A stretch of DNA of 64,000 nucleotides from Ignavibacteriaceae bacterium. GTDB taxonomy: Bacteria > Bacteroidota > Ignavibacteria > Ignavibacteriales > Ignavibacteriaceae. This document shows, piece by piece, positions 1-9,448 of the stretch (position 1 is its first letter; each line of letters begins with the position of its first letter). A program made the position numbers and the translations under genes. The stretch spans positions 1-64,000 of the forward strand of contig WBUK01000011.1 of the NCBI GenBank assembly GCA_008933765.1, read 5' to 3'. The notes beneath the pieces were generated by a model. That model saw nothing but the letters and a program-made list of their open reading frames with translations, made no database searches and had not been told where the DNA came from.

Positions 1-111
1 ACAATTCATTTCCGACAGTCATATCTTCATGGGCCGGTCGATACAATCCAAAAATTTAAATCAAAATATTCAATTTATTCAACAATCATTAATTAATTAC
101 AGAGGTATGTA

Positions 112-729
112 ATGCTTAAATTACCCAAATACAATTTTTCCCTCAGTGCATTCTTTGTGCTTTTAGTAGCAGGATTAATTTTCACATCCTGCGGTAAAAA
201 AGAAAACGCCGAAGGTGGCGATGCTGCTAAACCTGAGACTGAAGCAAGTTCAGGTGAGTCCGCTGCGGCAGCTGCAAATATGGGCTTAACTTATGATGCG
301 TTTAAAGCCATCAGTTTGAAAATGTCTTACGATGATGTAAAAAAAGTATTCGGTGAAGAGGGAAAAGAACAATCCAATCTCAACGGTGTTATAATGTACT
401 CATGGAAACCTAAAGACGGAGTTATCATGTGTACTTTTACGAAAAATGAGTTAACAGAAAAAAAGCAAAACTCGTTTGAGAAAGGTATGCCTAATTTAGC
501 CACTATGGATAAATTCAATCAACTTAAAGACGGTATGGCACTGGATGAAGTTGAAAAAATCATGGGTGGCGAAGGACAATTAATTGAGAATGCCGAGTTT
601 TACATGGGAACAGGCCCTGCTCAAGTCAGGGCGGTTTACAAATGGATTGGTGAAAAGGCCTCAAAATATATGGATGTAACTTTCGAAGATGGTAAACTCT
701 CGAGCAAAGAACAAAAAGGTTTGGAATAA
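112..729 (+). CDS. Lipoprotein with two DUF3862/BLIP-like repeats
   Basis: A 205-residue lipoprotein. The N-terminus is basic, then hydrophobic, and ends in a lipobox (FTSC, Cys about residue 27), so it should be lipid-anchored outside the cytoplasm. A low-complexity Ala/Glu/Ser linker follows. Two similar halves of about 65 residues come next, each with the pattern F-x-x-(I/L)-x-x-x-M-(S/A)-x-(D/E)-(D/E)-V-x-x-(V/I)-(F/M)-G, a Y-x-W and a final V-x-F-x-(D/N)-x-(K/L)-L-S-S-K strand. This is the pattern of DUF3862 / SmpA-OmlA / beta-lactamase-inhibitor-like domains, which are binding modules without enzymatic activity. The ATG follows an AGAGGT ribosome site. It is paralogous to the gene at 1121. 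Its ligand cannot be inferred. Confidence 0.8.
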   Translation: MLKLPKYNFSLSAFFVLLVAGLIFTSCGKKENAEGGDAAKPETEASSGESAAAAANMGLTYDAFKAISLKMSYDDVKKVFGEEGKEQSNLNGVIMYSWKPKDGVIMCTFTKNELTEKKQNSFEKGMPNLATMDKFNQLKDGMALDEVEKIMGGEGQLIENAEFYMGTGPAQVRAVYKWIGEKASKYMDVTFEDGKLSSKEQKGLE

Positions 730-830
730 TTTTTTGTTTTTTCCAACCGGGCGAAGAACACGATTTGGTAAAAAAGTAATTTTTTAATCGCAAAGATCGT
801 TTTCTGATCCCGTTCAACATTTTTGATAAA

Positions 831-863
831 GAGGCTTTCTGCTAAAGGGAGCCTCTTTTTTTT
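831..863 (+). terminator. Rho-independent terminator, copy 1
   Basis: The stem is GAGGCT (831-836) with AGCCTC (850-855), followed by eight T (856-863). It lies about 100 bp downstream of the lipoprotein gene ending at 729. Confidence 0.85.
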
Positions 864-916
864 ATACTTAGGTGCATAGCTGCATGGGTTTGATAAACAC
901 AATCTGCTTTGATAAA

Positions 917-949
917 GAGGCTTTCTGCTAAAGGGAGCCTCTTTTTTTT
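917..949 (+). terminator. Rho-independent terminator, copy 2
   Basis: The stem GAGGCT (917-922) / AGCCTC (936-941) and T-run 942-949 are identical to the copy at 831. It forms a second terminator in series. Confidence 0.85.
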
Positions 950-1120
950 GTACTTAGGTGCATAGTTGCATTTTACCCTGTTATTAATCGCTTTGTTAAC
1001 TCATCAATCATAAATTTCCGGCGACAATTCTGAAAAATTGGGTTATTCCTTTGCCGGTGTGTTTCAAAGGGGGTAATTTTTAGAAAATCCAATTTAACCA
1101 ATCGAATTCGGAGGTATAAA

Positions 1121-1750
1121 ATGAAAAGGTATATAAAGAAAGGAAATTTTCGGGGACAGTTGAGTATTTCGGTTATGATGGGGGTTATAGTATTGAGCTT
1201 AGTATTTACTTCTTGTAAAAAGGGAACAGGCTCTTCCGGTAATTATTCGAGTGATGGGATCGACCCAAATATTTCGGTGGAAAATTTTAACAAATTGCAA
1301 GTCGGGATGTCATACGAAGAAGTATGCGATATATTGGGTAAGGAGGGGATTAAATCGTCTTCAGAAACTGCAGAAATGATGGGCGAAGTAGTCGAGCATA
1401 CTTATTATCATTGGAAAAGAACCGAAACAGGGTTAATTAATTGTCTTTTTAGTGATAATAAATTAGTGGCAAAATCGCAATTTGGGCTTGACGATGAAGA
1501 GGTTAACACAAGCGAAGAAAAAGTGGCAACCTTGGACAAATATGAAAGCCTTAGCGAGGGGATGACTTACGAGGAAGTGGTAAATATTATGGGGGACAGA
1601 GGCAGCAGGGTAGTTAGCGGAGAACTCGAGGTTGGCTCAAACACTGTTGAACAAGCTCTTTATGTATGGAAAGGGGAAAATTTTTCGAGTATAACGGTAA
1701 CTTTTGAGGATAACAGATTAACATCAAAAACACAGCAAGGGTTGAGGTGA
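1121..1750 (+). CDS. Lipoprotein with two DUF3862/BLIP-like repeats (paralogue)
   Basis: A 209-residue paralogue of the gene at 112: lipobox FTSC (Cys about residue 32), a short Ser/Gly linker, then two repeats. The repeats carry F-x-x-L-x-x-G-M-S-Y-E-E-V and Y-x-x-L-x-x-G-M-T-Y-E-E-V, each followed by an ILG or IMG turn, a Y-x-W and a closing V-T-F-E-D-N-x-L strand. The ATG has a strong GGAGG site 6 bp upstream. Two adjacent genes with the same architecture, each with its own terminator, indicate tandem duplication followed by divergence. Function is unknown beyond a likely binding role in the periplasm or on the surface. Confidence 0.8.
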   Translation: MKRYIKKGNFRGQLSISVMMGVIVLSLVFTSCKKGTGSSGNYSSDGIDPNISVENFNKLQVGMSYEEVCDILGKEGIKSSSETAEMMGEVVEHTYYHWKRTETGLINCLFSDNKLVAKSQFGLDDEEVNTSEEKVATLDKYESLSEGMTYEEVVNIMGDRGSRVVSGELEVGSNTVEQALYVWKGENFSSITVTFEDNRLTSKTQQGLR

Positions 1751-1855
1751 AAATCCCCCAAAGTAATTTCCGGTTGAAGTTGACCGTCAAAGGTTGAATG
1801 GACAAAGAAGCTTTTTTTGGTAAAAATTTAGCCTTTTTGTTTCGGGGAAAACTGA

Positions 1856-1898
1856 ACTCCCTCACAGATCAGGGGGACTGTGAGGGAGTGTTTTTTTT
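1856..1898 (+). terminator. Strong rho-independent terminator
   Basis: A perfect 12-bp stem, ACTCCCTCACAG (1856-1867) with CTGTGAGGGAGT (1878-1889), a 10-nt loop and an eight-T run. It ends the lipoprotein transcript. Confidence 0.92.
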
Positions 1899-1950
1899 AT
1901 AATCGGTAATAAAACCCACACGGTTGAACCCCGGAGTTTTTCGAATATCC

Positions 1951-2027
1951 GGAAGCACCACAAAGCTCAATCAACAAATACCATAGGTAATTCCATTAAG
2001 GGGAAGCACCACAAAGCCCAATCAACA
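1951..2027. repeat. 26-bp direct repeat, two copies
   Basis: GGAAGCACCACAAAGCTCAA... at 1951-1976 recurs with one mismatch at 2002-2027, giving a 51-bp period. It lies in the non-coding stretch 1899-2100 between convergent genes. Nothing else is recognised there. Confidence 0.75.
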
Positions 2028-2100
2028 GAAAAACCAAGCCTTCCAAACGAAACAAGACAACAAGGCAAATCTCAAAAAAGAAGAAGCAGAAGAAACAGAT

Positions 2101-3288
2101 TTACCTAAGCAGCATAAGCTCTTCCTGGCGTTGGCTTAGCCAGTCGATACCGGTATCGGTAAGCACCACTTCCTCTTCGATGGTTACGATACCATGACCG
2201 GGCACAAACAACCTTGGCTCAATAGTGAAGACCTGATCCTTTTCCAACGGAATAAAAGGTAAGTCACCGTATTTTTCCCAGGCAGGGAAAAGCCCCGGTC
2301 CGGCATCATGCGCCACTCTTCCGACCTGGTGCCCCAACCCGTGCGGATATTCATCGAAGCCATTTGCAGTGATGTGCCCCCTTGCAGCAGCATCAACATA
2401 CACACCCTTGATGCCGGGTTTAAGCGCTTCGGCGGCTTTCGTGATTGAAGTTTTAAGCACCTCAAAACCCCGTTTTACCTCAGCAGGGGCGTCGGTTTCG
2501 TCGTCTTTTAGAATATACCAGGTTCTTTGCAGATCAGAACAATAACCTTTGTAATTAACGCCAAAATCGATATTTATCAGGTGCCCGCCTTCCACCTTAC
2601 GGTCTGTGGGGCCCGCATGAGCGCCCGCAGTATCAGGTCCGGTAAAAACTGCAGGACAGGAATCAGCCTCCCATGCAACAGTAAGCCCCCGTGCTTGGGT
2701 TCTTTCCGTCATGAACTGCGCAATTTCTTTCTCCGTTTTACCTTTAGTAATAAATTTCCCAACCTCGTCAAAAATTTCGAGGGTAATTATCACAGCTTCG
2801 CGCATAATTTTAAGTTCATCCGGTGATTTTCTTCCCCGAAGAGCCGAAACAATGTTTTCGGAAGAGACTAATCTTTCACCGTAAGGTGTGCCGTTAAAAT
2901 GATCGAGCAAGATTTGATAAAGCCCATAGGTCAGCCCGTCGGCTAAGTTCATATTTTTCGAAAAATTGACGGCAATCGTTTTTGGGTCATGTTTTTGAAC
3001 GAACTCTCTTAAAGGTTCTCTTATTGATTGCACATAGCCGGTGATGTCATCGAAGGTTCCGGCATCTTTCAGGTTGGCAATATCAAGGGAACCGAGTATA
3101 GCCTTTCGCTCCCCCGAAGCAGTAAGGATGAAAGCCGATTGCCAAGTAACATTAACGCCCGCTATAGTGTCAAGAACGGGGTCGTGAATAGAAGCACTTT
3201 CTCTGACGAAAGTCAGCCACATATCGATATTTTGCTCTTTTAATATCTCAATTGCTTGTTTTTGTTTTTGAAGAATTATCTCGTTCAT
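2101..3288 (-). CDS. M24 family metallopeptidase (Xaa-Pro aminopeptidase type)
   Basis: A 395-residue two-domain protein: a creatinase-type N-terminal domain (about 1-160) and a pita-bread metallopeptidase domain (about 165-390). The five metal ligands of the family are present: D241 and D252 (IDFGV ... CSDLQRTW), H320 in HGLGH, E357 in TIEPRL and E371 in TIEEEV. Family members remove N-terminal residues before proline or cleave Xaa-Pro dipeptides using two Mn or Co ions. No signal peptide is present, so it is cytoplasmic. It is transcribed alone toward the lipoprotein genes. The exact substrate cannot be told from sequence. Confidence 0.9.
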   Translation of the reverse strand: MNEIILQKQKQAIEILKEQNIDMWLTFVRESASIHDPVLDTIAGVNVTWQSAFILTASGERKAILGSLDIANLKDAGTFDDITGYVQSIREPLREFVQKHDPKTIAVNFSKNMNLADGLTYGLYQILLDHFNGTPYGERLVSSENIVSALRGRKSPDELKIMREAVIITLEIFDEVGKFITKGKTEKEIAQFMTERTQARGLTVAWEADSCPAVFTGPDTAGAHAGPTDRKVEGGHLINIDFGVNYKGYCSDLQRTWYILKDDETDAPAEVKRGFEVLKTSITKAAEALKPGIKGVYVDAAARGHITANGFDEYPHGLGHQVGRVAHDAGPGLFPAWEKYGDLPFIPLEKDQVFTIEPRLFVPGHGIVTIEEEVVLTDTGIDWLSQRQEELMLLR

Positions 3289-3576
3289 CTAAAATTTGCT
3301 CCATGTTTAAGTATCATTTAAATTGTTCATTGCGCTGTTGGCTCAGCTTTCTTCCTCACCGGTTTTGGGAATGTTTGAAGTATCGGTAGTTCCGCAGGAA
3401 GTGTTGGCAAAAATCTTCAAACGCCCCACAAAAAACTACAATCCCCTTAAAATCAAATACTATCCCCAAAACTACAATCCCTACAACCTATTCCTTTAGA
3501 AATTCCTTTAGGAATTATTTCCCTCCCTCAAAAACTCTCTGCCAAAAAATCATCATAACCACCCACATAAACTTAA

Positions 3577-4347
3577 TTAAAACAACAAAATCCACAGCAC
3601 ATAATCAAGAATAAGTATCAGTGCAGCTGAAAGCACAAACGATCTAATCGTAGCATTTCCCACACCTTCGGCACCTCCGCCGGCTCTCAGCCCATTATGA
3701 ACCCCAATCAGAGAAGTAACCGCACCAAAAAAAACAGTTTTAACCAGCCCGGTGAATAAGTCGTACAATTTAAAATATTGCTTTACCGACTGAAAAAAAA
3801 CCGCCGAAGAAACCCCCAAAAAATAATTTGAAACCAAGAAAGCGCCAAACACCGCGATAAACGAAGCGAAAAGCGCCAGAATGGGCAACATCACAATAGA
3901 TGCAAGATACCGCGGCATAGCCAGAAAGCGTACGGGGCTAATCGCCATACTTTCCAGCGCATCTATTTGTTCGGTAACTTTCATGGTGCCAAGCTCCGCC
4001 GCAATCGAAGCGCCAACTCTGCCGGCAATAACAATCCCGGTTAAAACGGGCCCCAATTCAGTAATAATCGCCCTGCTTGTAGCCGCACCCAGAAAGGAAA
4101 CGGGAGCAATTCCTTTAAGTTGATAGGCTGCCTGCCAGGCGGCAACCGCACCGGTAAAAACGGCTATAATCATCACCAACGGAAGTGAGCCGACTCCAAT
4201 GTGCTCCATCTGAAAAAGCACCTGTCGCCTGTTTTTAATCATCTTCGGAAACGCATGAAGAATCCGCAGCTGAAGCAGAAAAATTTCGCCAAGTTCTGCA
4301 ACGAAGTCAATCGTAACTCTGCCGAGTTTTTCGATCATTTTTTTCAT
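3577..4347 (-). CDS. MlaE-family lipid ABC transporter permease
   Basis: A 256-residue membrane protein of the MlaE/YrbE family: an amphipathic N-terminal helix, then five or six hydrophobic segments with the typical GAVAAWQ and ELGPVLTGIVIAGRVGASIAAELGTM-type region (about 95-125). The family forms the membrane part of retrograde or anterograde phospholipid transporters with an MlaF ATPase and an MCE-domain MlaD. Neither partner gene is adjacent here: the next gene upstream is the divergent PEP carboxykinase and the next downstream is the M24 peptidase. The partners must therefore be encoded elsewhere. Confidence 0.9.
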   Translation of the reverse strand: MKKMIEKLGRVTIDFVAELGEIFLLQLRILHAFPKMIKNRRQVLFQMEHIGVGSLPLVMIIAVFTGAVAAWQAAYQLKGIAPVSFLGAATSRAIITELGPVLTGIVIAGRVGASIAAELGTMKVTEQIDALESMAISPVRFLAMPRYLASIVMLPILALFASFIAVFGAFLVSNYFLGVSSAVFFQSVKQYFKLYDLFTGLVKTVFFGAVTSLIGVHNGLRAGGGAEGVGNATIRSFVLSAALILILDYVLWILLF

Positions 4348-4534
4348 CTTTTTTGCGCCAGTGTAAGCCTTTTTAGGTTTGTTACCTTTGAAAACTGACC
4401 TAAAATTTGTAGTTTTGAAAGTTCAAAATCCTGAACTACCATACGAGGAAATCCAACATATTAGCAATACAGCCGTTTATCGTTTGTAAAAATAAACATA
4501 AGCGGCAAAATAATGAAACAATTGAGGCATTAAT

Positions 4535-6331
4535 ATGACAACAAACAAAAAGTTATTACAGTGGGTTGATGAAATGGCTGCCCTGTGTAAACCTGATAAA
4601 GTTTATTGGTGCGACGGATCGCAGGAAGAATACGACCGAATAGCCGCCGAATTGGTTGAAAACGGCACTTTTCAGAGGCTGAATGATGAACTCCGCCCAA
4701 ACAGTTACATCTGCATGTCGGATCCGAGTGATGTTGCAAGGGTTGAAGACAGAACTTTCATCTGCTCGGAAAAAGAAGAGGATGCGGGCCCCACAAACCA
4801 CTGGATGGCGCCGGCTGAAATGAAAAAGATACTTACTGCTGAGGGAACGGGGCTTTTCGATGGCTGTATGAAAGGGCGCACTATGTATGTTATCCCTTAC
4901 AGCATGGGGCCCCTTGGTTCGAACATTGCGCACATTGGCGTGGAACTTACCGACTCAGGTTATGTTGTCTGCAACATGAGAATTATGACAAGGATGGGGC
5001 AAAAGGTACTCGATCAGCTTGGAGACGGTGATTTCGTTCCGTGCCTTCACTCGGTCGGAAAACCGTTAGCTCCGGGCGAAAAAGATGTGCCCTGGCCCTG
5101 CAACTCGACTAAGTACATCGTACACTTCCCTGAAGAAAGATCGATCATGTCTTACGGAAGTGGCTACGGTGGTAACGCACTGCTCGGGAAGAAATGCTTC
5201 GCTCTCAGAATTGCCTCTGTTATGGCGCGCGATGGCGGCTGGCTCGCTGAGCATATGCTGATAGTGGGGATTACAAACCCCAAAGGAGAGAAAAAATATA
5301 TTGCGGCGGCATTCCCAAGTGCCTGCGGAAAAACGAACTTAGCGATGCTTACTCCATCTCTTCCGGGATGGAGAGTTGAAACCGTTGGCGACGATATCGC
5401 CTGGATGAAATTTGGCGCCGATGGCAGGCTTTACGCCGTTAACCCAGAGTATGGTTTCTTTGGCGTGGCACCCGGCACTTCGATGAAAACAAACGAAAAT
5501 GCCCTTCTTTCAGCGAGGGCTAACTCAATTTTTACAAATGTGGCGCTTACGCCCGAGGGCGATGTATGGTGGGAAGGTATGACCGATGAAAAACCGGCAC
5601 ATCTTACCGACTGGAAAAACAGACCCTGGACACCCGACTCGCCCGAGCCTTCTTCTCACCCCAACTCAAGGTTTACGGCTCCGGCAGGGCAATGCCCCGT
5701 GATTGACCCCGCATGGGAAGACCCGAAAGGCGTGCCGATTTCCGCTATTCTGTTCGGCGGAAGAAGAGCTAAAGAAGTGCCGCTTGTTGCTCAGGCTTTT
5801 GACTGGACCCACGGAACCTTCCTCGGGTCTTCAGTTTCTTCCGAAACAACCGCTGCTGCTACCGGTGCTGTCGGGCAAATTAGACGCGATCCTTTCGCTA
5901 TGTTGCCTTTCTGTGGTTATAACATGGGCGACTATTTCAACCACTGGATTCAAACAGGTAAGAAAGCAGACGCTTCAAAACTTCCGGGGATTTTTTATGT
6001 GAACTGGTTCCGTAAGGATGAAAACGGTAAGTTTATTTGGCCCGGCTATGGCGATAATATCCGTGTGCTTGAGTGGATTTTCAACCGGCTTGACGGTGCA
6101 GATAATGCGGTGAAAACACCGAAAGGTTACCTGCCCAAACCCGGTGCGATTAACACCGAAGGGTTGGATATTTCACCCGAGAGAATGAACAGCCTTTTCG
6201 ACCTGAACAAAGAAACCGGCATTGCCGAAATGGAAGATATCAGAAAGTATTACGATAAATTTAACGGCACTGTTCCGAAAGAGCTTTACGACATGCTCGA
6301 TACTATCGAGGAAATGTACGAAAAGCTTTAG
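4535..6331 (+). CDS. pckG: Phosphoenolpyruvate carboxykinase (GTP)
   Basis: A 598-residue GTP-dependent PEP carboxykinase, which interconverts oxaloacetate + GTP and phosphoenolpyruvate + CO2 + GDP in gluconeogenesis or anaplerosis. The active-site P-loop FPSACGKTN carries the hyper-reactive cysteine of the GTP family (Cys264). The substrate-binding RIMTRMG segment and the [12 protein letters not shown] region are present, and length matches the family. The ATG follows GAGGCATTA. It has its own terminator at 6359. Divergent from mlaE, with a 187-bp intergenic region. Confidence 0.97.
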   Translation: MTTNKKLLQWVDEMAALCKPDKVYWCDGSQEEYDRIAAELVENGTFQRLNDELRPNSYICMSDPSDVARVEDRTFICSEKEEDAGPTNHWMAPAEMKKILTAEGTGLFDGCMKGRTMYVIPYSMGPLGSNIAHIGVELTDSGYVVCNMRIMTRMGQKVLDQLGDGDFVPCLHSVGKPLAPGEKDVPWPCNSTKYIVHFPEERSIMSYGSGYGGNALLGKKCFALRIASVMARDGGWLAEHMLIVGITNPKGEKKYIAAAFPSACGKTNLAMLTPSLPGWRVETVGDDIAWMKFGADGRLYAVNPEYGFFGVAPGTSMKTNENALLSARANSIFTNVALTPEGDVWWEGMTDEKPAHLTDWKNRPWTPDSPEPSSHPNSRFTAPAGQCPVIDPAWEDPKGVPISAILFGGRRAKEVPLVAQAFDWTHGTFLGSSVSSETTAAATGAVGQIRRDPFAMLPFCGYNMGDYFNHWIQTGKKADASKLPGIFYVNWFRKDENGKFIWPGYGDNIRVLEWIFNRLDGADNAVKTPKGYLPKPGAINTEGLDISPERMNSLFDLNKETGIAEMEDIRKYYDKFNGTVPKELYDMLDTIEEMYEKL

Positions 6332-6358
6332 GAAGGATAAGTTCGAAATTAATTGTTT

Positions 6359-6398
6359 AAGGCTGCCTGTTAAAATCATCGGGCAGCCTTTGTTTTTT
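6359..6398 (+). terminator. Rho-independent terminator of pckG
   Basis: AAGGCTGCC (6359-6367) pairs with GGCAGCCTT (6382-6390), followed by TGTTTTTT. Confidence 0.85.
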
Positions 6399-6488
6399 AT
6401 TTTCGGCAGCGATAAATGTTGCACTCACCGGCAATTGGGCGCCGGATAATTGTAAATTCTTAAACAACCGCCTAAAAAGGAAATCCTA

Positions 6489-7214
6489 ATGAAACTGATC
6501 AGAACTATTTTACTAACAGCAACAATTCTTGCGGGTTCACTTTCAGCACAGAAAGTAAACTGGGAACACAACGCCACTGAAGGGTTTACTCTCGCAAAAA
6601 AACAGGGAAAATTTGTGCTTTTAGATGCTTACACCGACTGGTGCGGCTGGTGTAAAGTTATGGATACGGCACCCTATGCTAAAAAACCGGTTATCGATGC
6701 CATCGATAAAGATTTTGTGGCAATAAAATATAACCCTGAAAAAGATGGTGATTTTCAAATAAATGGAGAGACAGTTACCCAGTCTGAATTTGGCGAAAAA
6801 TTTCATGTAACCGGCTACCCTTCGACTCTGTTCTTTGATGCCGAGGGCAACTTCATTCAAACCGTGGTAGGCTATTTTGAGGCTGATGAATTTGCGAATC
6901 AGATTCTCCCTTTTATTTTAAGTGACCGGGCAGCCGGAGGTAATTATTCAACCATAAAGTATTTAAACATTCTTGACGGATATGCGAAAGACGGTATAAC
7001 AGCAGAGTTAAATATTGCGTATGCAATAGTATATATCGAAGTTGAAAATAATCTTGAGAAAGCGTTAAACTATTTGGATATTATACCTAAAGATGACCCT
7101 CTGTTTAATATAGCACAAAATTTGAGGAAAATATTTGTTTACCCGGAAGAGAACAATATGGATGAAGAAACAAGCGCTAAAGTGAACGAAATAGTTGATA
7201 AATATTTCCGGTAA
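6489..7214 (+). CDS. Secreted thioredoxin-like protein
   Basis: A 241-residue protein with a Sec signal peptide (cleavage about residue 20, LSA-Q). It has a thioredoxin fold with the redox motif CGWC at 52-55 and the cis-proline motif GYPST (Pro111). The extra C-terminal domain of about 100 residues is helical and TPR-like. The family (DUF255/thioredoxin_7-like) acts in periplasmic thiol-disulfide exchange or cytochrome and envelope maturation. It stands alone between pckG and the sigma-54 regulator. The partner is unknown. Confidence 0.87.
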   Translation: MKLIRTILLTATILAGSLSAQKVNWEHNATEGFTLAKKQGKFVLLDAYTDWCGWCKVMDTAPYAKKPVIDAIDKDFVAIKYNPEKDGDFQINGETVTQSEFGEKFHVTGYPSTLFFDAEGNFIQTVVGYFEADEFANQILPFILSDRAAGGNYSTIKYLNILDGYAKDGITAELNIAYAIVYIEVENNLEKALNYLDIIPKDDPLFNIAQNLRKIFVYPEENNMDEETSAKVNEIVDKYFR

Positions 7215-7224
7215 CGCTTGCGTT

Positions 7225-7342
7225 GTTACCACCACAGTTTGCAAGGGTTCCAGGCAAAGTTGATTTTGATTGCAAGCATGGTTATTGTTGGGTAGAACTA
7301 ATCCCGGTTACAACCACAGTTCGCCAAGATTGCAGGCAAAGT
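7225..7342. repeat. Degenerate 36-bp direct repeat, two copies
   Basis: Positions 7225-7260 and 7307-7342 share a GTTAC(C/A)ACCACAGTT...CAGGCAAAGT core with several mismatches and an 82-bp period. They fill the gap between the thioredoxin and regulator genes, which converge. Confidence 0.6.
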
Positions 7343-7358
7343 AAAGCTTTGAATAGTT

Positions 7359-9092
7359 TCAACTGATCAGTTCATATTTTTTCATTTTCCGCCAGAGGGT
7401 TGAAGGGTCAATCCCGAGGGCTTCGGAGGCTTTTTTTCTGCTGCCACCGTGGTTTTTTAGTGTATTGATTATCATCTCTTTTTCGGCATCTTCCAATGTT
7501 GCAACCTGATCCTGTTGGTTTTTGGTGAATTTGCCTGCACTTCCTGCCCTTAACCGGGCGGGAAGATGCTCTGTTTGAATAATTTCACCGGGGCAGAGCA
7601 CAAAGCTGTGTTCAACTACATTTTCAAGTTCCCGTATGTTGCCGGGCCAGTCATATTCCAACAAAAGTTCAAAGGCAGAAGAAGAAAACTGCCTGATTTT
7701 CTTTTTGAATTTTTCGCCAAATTTTTCCACAAAATGAGTAACAAGCATCGGCAGATCGTCCATTCTCTCTCTAAGCGGGGGCAGATTAATGCTCACCACA
7801 TTGATCCTGTAGTAAAGATCTTCACGGAACCTTCCCTCTGCTATTTCTTTAAGCAGGTCTTTGTTGGTGGCGGCAATAATCCTTGCGTTAAGTGTTTGCG
7901 TTTTGTTGCTGCCAACGCGTTCATACTCTCTTGTTTCCAACACCCGCAGAAGCTTCACCTGCACGGTTGGTGAAAGATCTCCGATTTCATCCAAGAAGAG
8001 AGTACCTTCGCCGGCGATTTCAAACCTGCCGGGTTTGCTTTTAATTGCGCCGGTAAAAGCGCCGGCTTCATGACCAAAAAGCTCGCTTTCTATCAAAGTT
8101 TCCACAAAAGCGCTGCAATTAACCGGTACAAAAGGCTGCAGCCTTCTGTTGCAGTTCAGGTGGATTGCCCGCGCCATCACTTCCTTACCCGTCCCGCTTT
8201 CGCCGGTAACGAGCACTGTGCTGTCGCTCTGCGAAACGCTTTCGAGCATCGAAATGGCGCTTCGTAATTCTTGATTTCTTCCGACGATATTTTGAAAGCT
8301 GAATTTATCGGAAAGGTGATCTTCCAGATTTTTTATTTCAGAAATGTCAAGGAAAGTTTCCACAGCGCCGATGTTTTTCTTTTTGTTATCGCGCAGCACA
8401 GAAGAGTTAACCCTGATCGGTATTCTGCTTCCGTCTTTTCTGATAATCTCCAACTCGTTTCCGATGGTTGCTTTTCCGTTGTTCATTGTCTGTTCCATGT
8501 GGCACCCGTTGTGGCACTTAACAGAGCTGAATATACTCCAGCACTTCATACCGAGGGCTTCATTTTCGGTATATCCCGTAATCTTGCTTGCGGACTGGTT
8601 GAAAGAAGTTATCTCCCAGTCGCTGTTAATCGTAAAAGTACCTTCGATGTTGGAATTGAAGATGGCGTCTAACCTGTTTTTTTGTTTTATCAGTTCGTCA
8701 GTTTTTGCGCTTAAAGCATCGTTCATTTTCAGGACTTCTTTAGTGTCCCTGAAGACAAAAACAACAGAAGAGACAAGCCCGTCGGAAACCACCGGGGTGA
8801 ATGAAGAGAGAATGCCTTTACAAATGAACGATTTGGTGTTTATATCAATGGCAAGATTGGTTAAAGGGATACCTTCCAGAAAAGAAGTTTCTAAATATTT
8901 TATTCCCTCGGGGCAGTCTTTGAAAAGCATCTCAACACTTTTATTAATCACATCCCGTTCACCGAAACCTGTAATTCTTTGTGCGGCTTCGTTAAACACA
9001 ATAATGGTGCCCCCTTTTTCAATCACGGCTATCCCATCGGGGTTAACAACGGCTTCTTTGTTCTTTTTAATTATTTGCTGAACATCTTTCAT
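7359..9092 (-). CDS. PAS-domain sigma-54-dependent transcriptional activator
   Basis: A 577-residue bacterial enhancer-binding protein. Two PAS domains (about 10-115 and 130-250) precede an AAA+ domain (about 270-490) with Walker A GESGTGKE, the sigma-54-contacting GAFTGA loop and Walker B LFLDEIGDL. A Fis-type helix-turn-helix (KKASEALGIDPSTLWRKMKKY-like, about 545-570) ends it. No receiver domain is present, so it senses through PAS; the Cys/His-bearing second PAS (CHNGCH) could hold a metal, haem or redox centre (inference). It is divergent from a radical SAM gene with a matching -24/-12 promoter, and RpoN is encoded at 37502. It probably controls the 9.4-13.5 kb genes. Confidence 0.92.
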   Translation of the reverse strand: MKDVQQIIKKNKEAVVNPDGIAVIEKGGTIIVFNEAAQRITGFGERDVINKSVEMLFKDCPEGIKYLETSFLEGIPLTNLAIDINTKSFICKGILSSFTPVVSDGLVSSVVFVFRDTKEVLKMNDALSAKTDELIKQKNRLDAIFNSNIEGTFTINSDWEITSFNQSASKITGYTENEALGMKCWSIFSSVKCHNGCHMEQTMNNGKATIGNELEIIRKDGSRIPIRVNSSVLRDNKKKNIGAVETFLDISEIKNLEDHLSDKFSFQNIVGRNQELRSAISMLESVSQSDSTVLVTGESGTGKEVMARAIHLNCNRRLQPFVPVNCSAFVETLIESELFGHEAGAFTGAIKSKPGRFEIAGEGTLFLDEIGDLSPTVQVKLLRVLETREYERVGSNKTQTLNARIIAATNKDLLKEIAEGRFREDLYYRINVVSINLPPLRERMDDLPMLVTHFVEKFGEKFKKKIRQFSSSAFELLLEYDWPGNIRELENVVEHSFVLCPGEIIQTEHLPARLRAGSAGKFTKNQQDQVATLEDAEKEMIINTLKNHGGSRKKASEALGIDPSTLWRKMKKYELIS

Positions 9093-9133
9093 TACAAATA
9101 CTTTTTTTTATTATTAGTTAATATAAGGAATTG

Positions 9134-9200
9134 ATTGCAAGTGTGCAACAAATTGCAAAGTGTTCTTGCAATTCTGCAATACCCAAACGATTTGCGCAAT
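9134..9200. promoter_or_regulatory. Cluster of TTGCAA-type motifs, candidate activator binding sites
   Basis: Within 67 bp the core TGCAA or TTGCA occurs at 9134-9140, 9144-9148, 9152-9158, 9165-9173 and 9174-9180, with a related TTTGCGCAAT at 9191-9200. This region lies between the divergent activator and radical SAM genes, about 200-270 bp upstream of the -24 element, a normal distance for a sigma-54 upstream activating sequence. Confidence 0.55.
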
Positions 9201-9401
9201 TTTGGCATAGAACAGAATTAAGTCAGAAATTCCTTCGGCTCGTTTTGATTCAGCCTTGAAATCGATTTGAAAACACCGATAAGTTTCCATAAACTCACCA
9301 CTGAGCTGCAATATAACCGTCACTTAGTTGCCTTGGTATCACCATAGAATTATTTCAGGGAAGTATCTTCCCCCGGCACACTGTAAGTATATTCTCAGCG
9401 C

Positions 9402-9418
9402 TCGGCACGCTTATTGCA
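9402..9418 (+). promoter_or_regulatory. Sigma-54 promoter (-24/-12)
   Basis: The sequence CGGCACG-CTTA-TTGCA has GG at 9404-9405 and GC at 9416-9417 separated by exactly 10 bp, matching the YTGGCACG-N4-TTGCW consensus except one position before the GG. Transcription would start near 9429, about 20 bp before the preferred start codon of the radical SAM gene. Confidence 0.75.
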
Positions 9419-9448
9419 TTGCAATTAGTGAAAGAAGGATGGAATGTT

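Larger units (their letters stand above)
822..971. repeat. 64-bp direct repeat carrying a terminator, two copies
   Basis: Positions 822-885 and 908-971 are near-identical 64-bp direct repeats separated by 22 bp, with only a few differences. Each copy contains one complete hairpin-plus-T-run terminator and the same trailing sequence ending in TTGCAT or CTGCAT. This is a recent local duplication of a terminator. Confidence 0.9.

Noticed and set aside
1951..2027. Two 26-bp repeats with a 25-bp gap as a mini CRISPR
   Set aside because: Only two copies, no palindromic character and no cas gene near.
8344..9081. A 245-codon plus-strand reading frame opposite the sigma-54 activator
   Set aside because: It is the mirror of a well-supported gene with clear PAS and AAA+ motifs and has no family signature.
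9419..9448. TTG start for the radical SAM gene
   Set aside because: It lies upstream of the predicted sigma-54 transcription start, and the ATG at 9449 has a better ribosome site.
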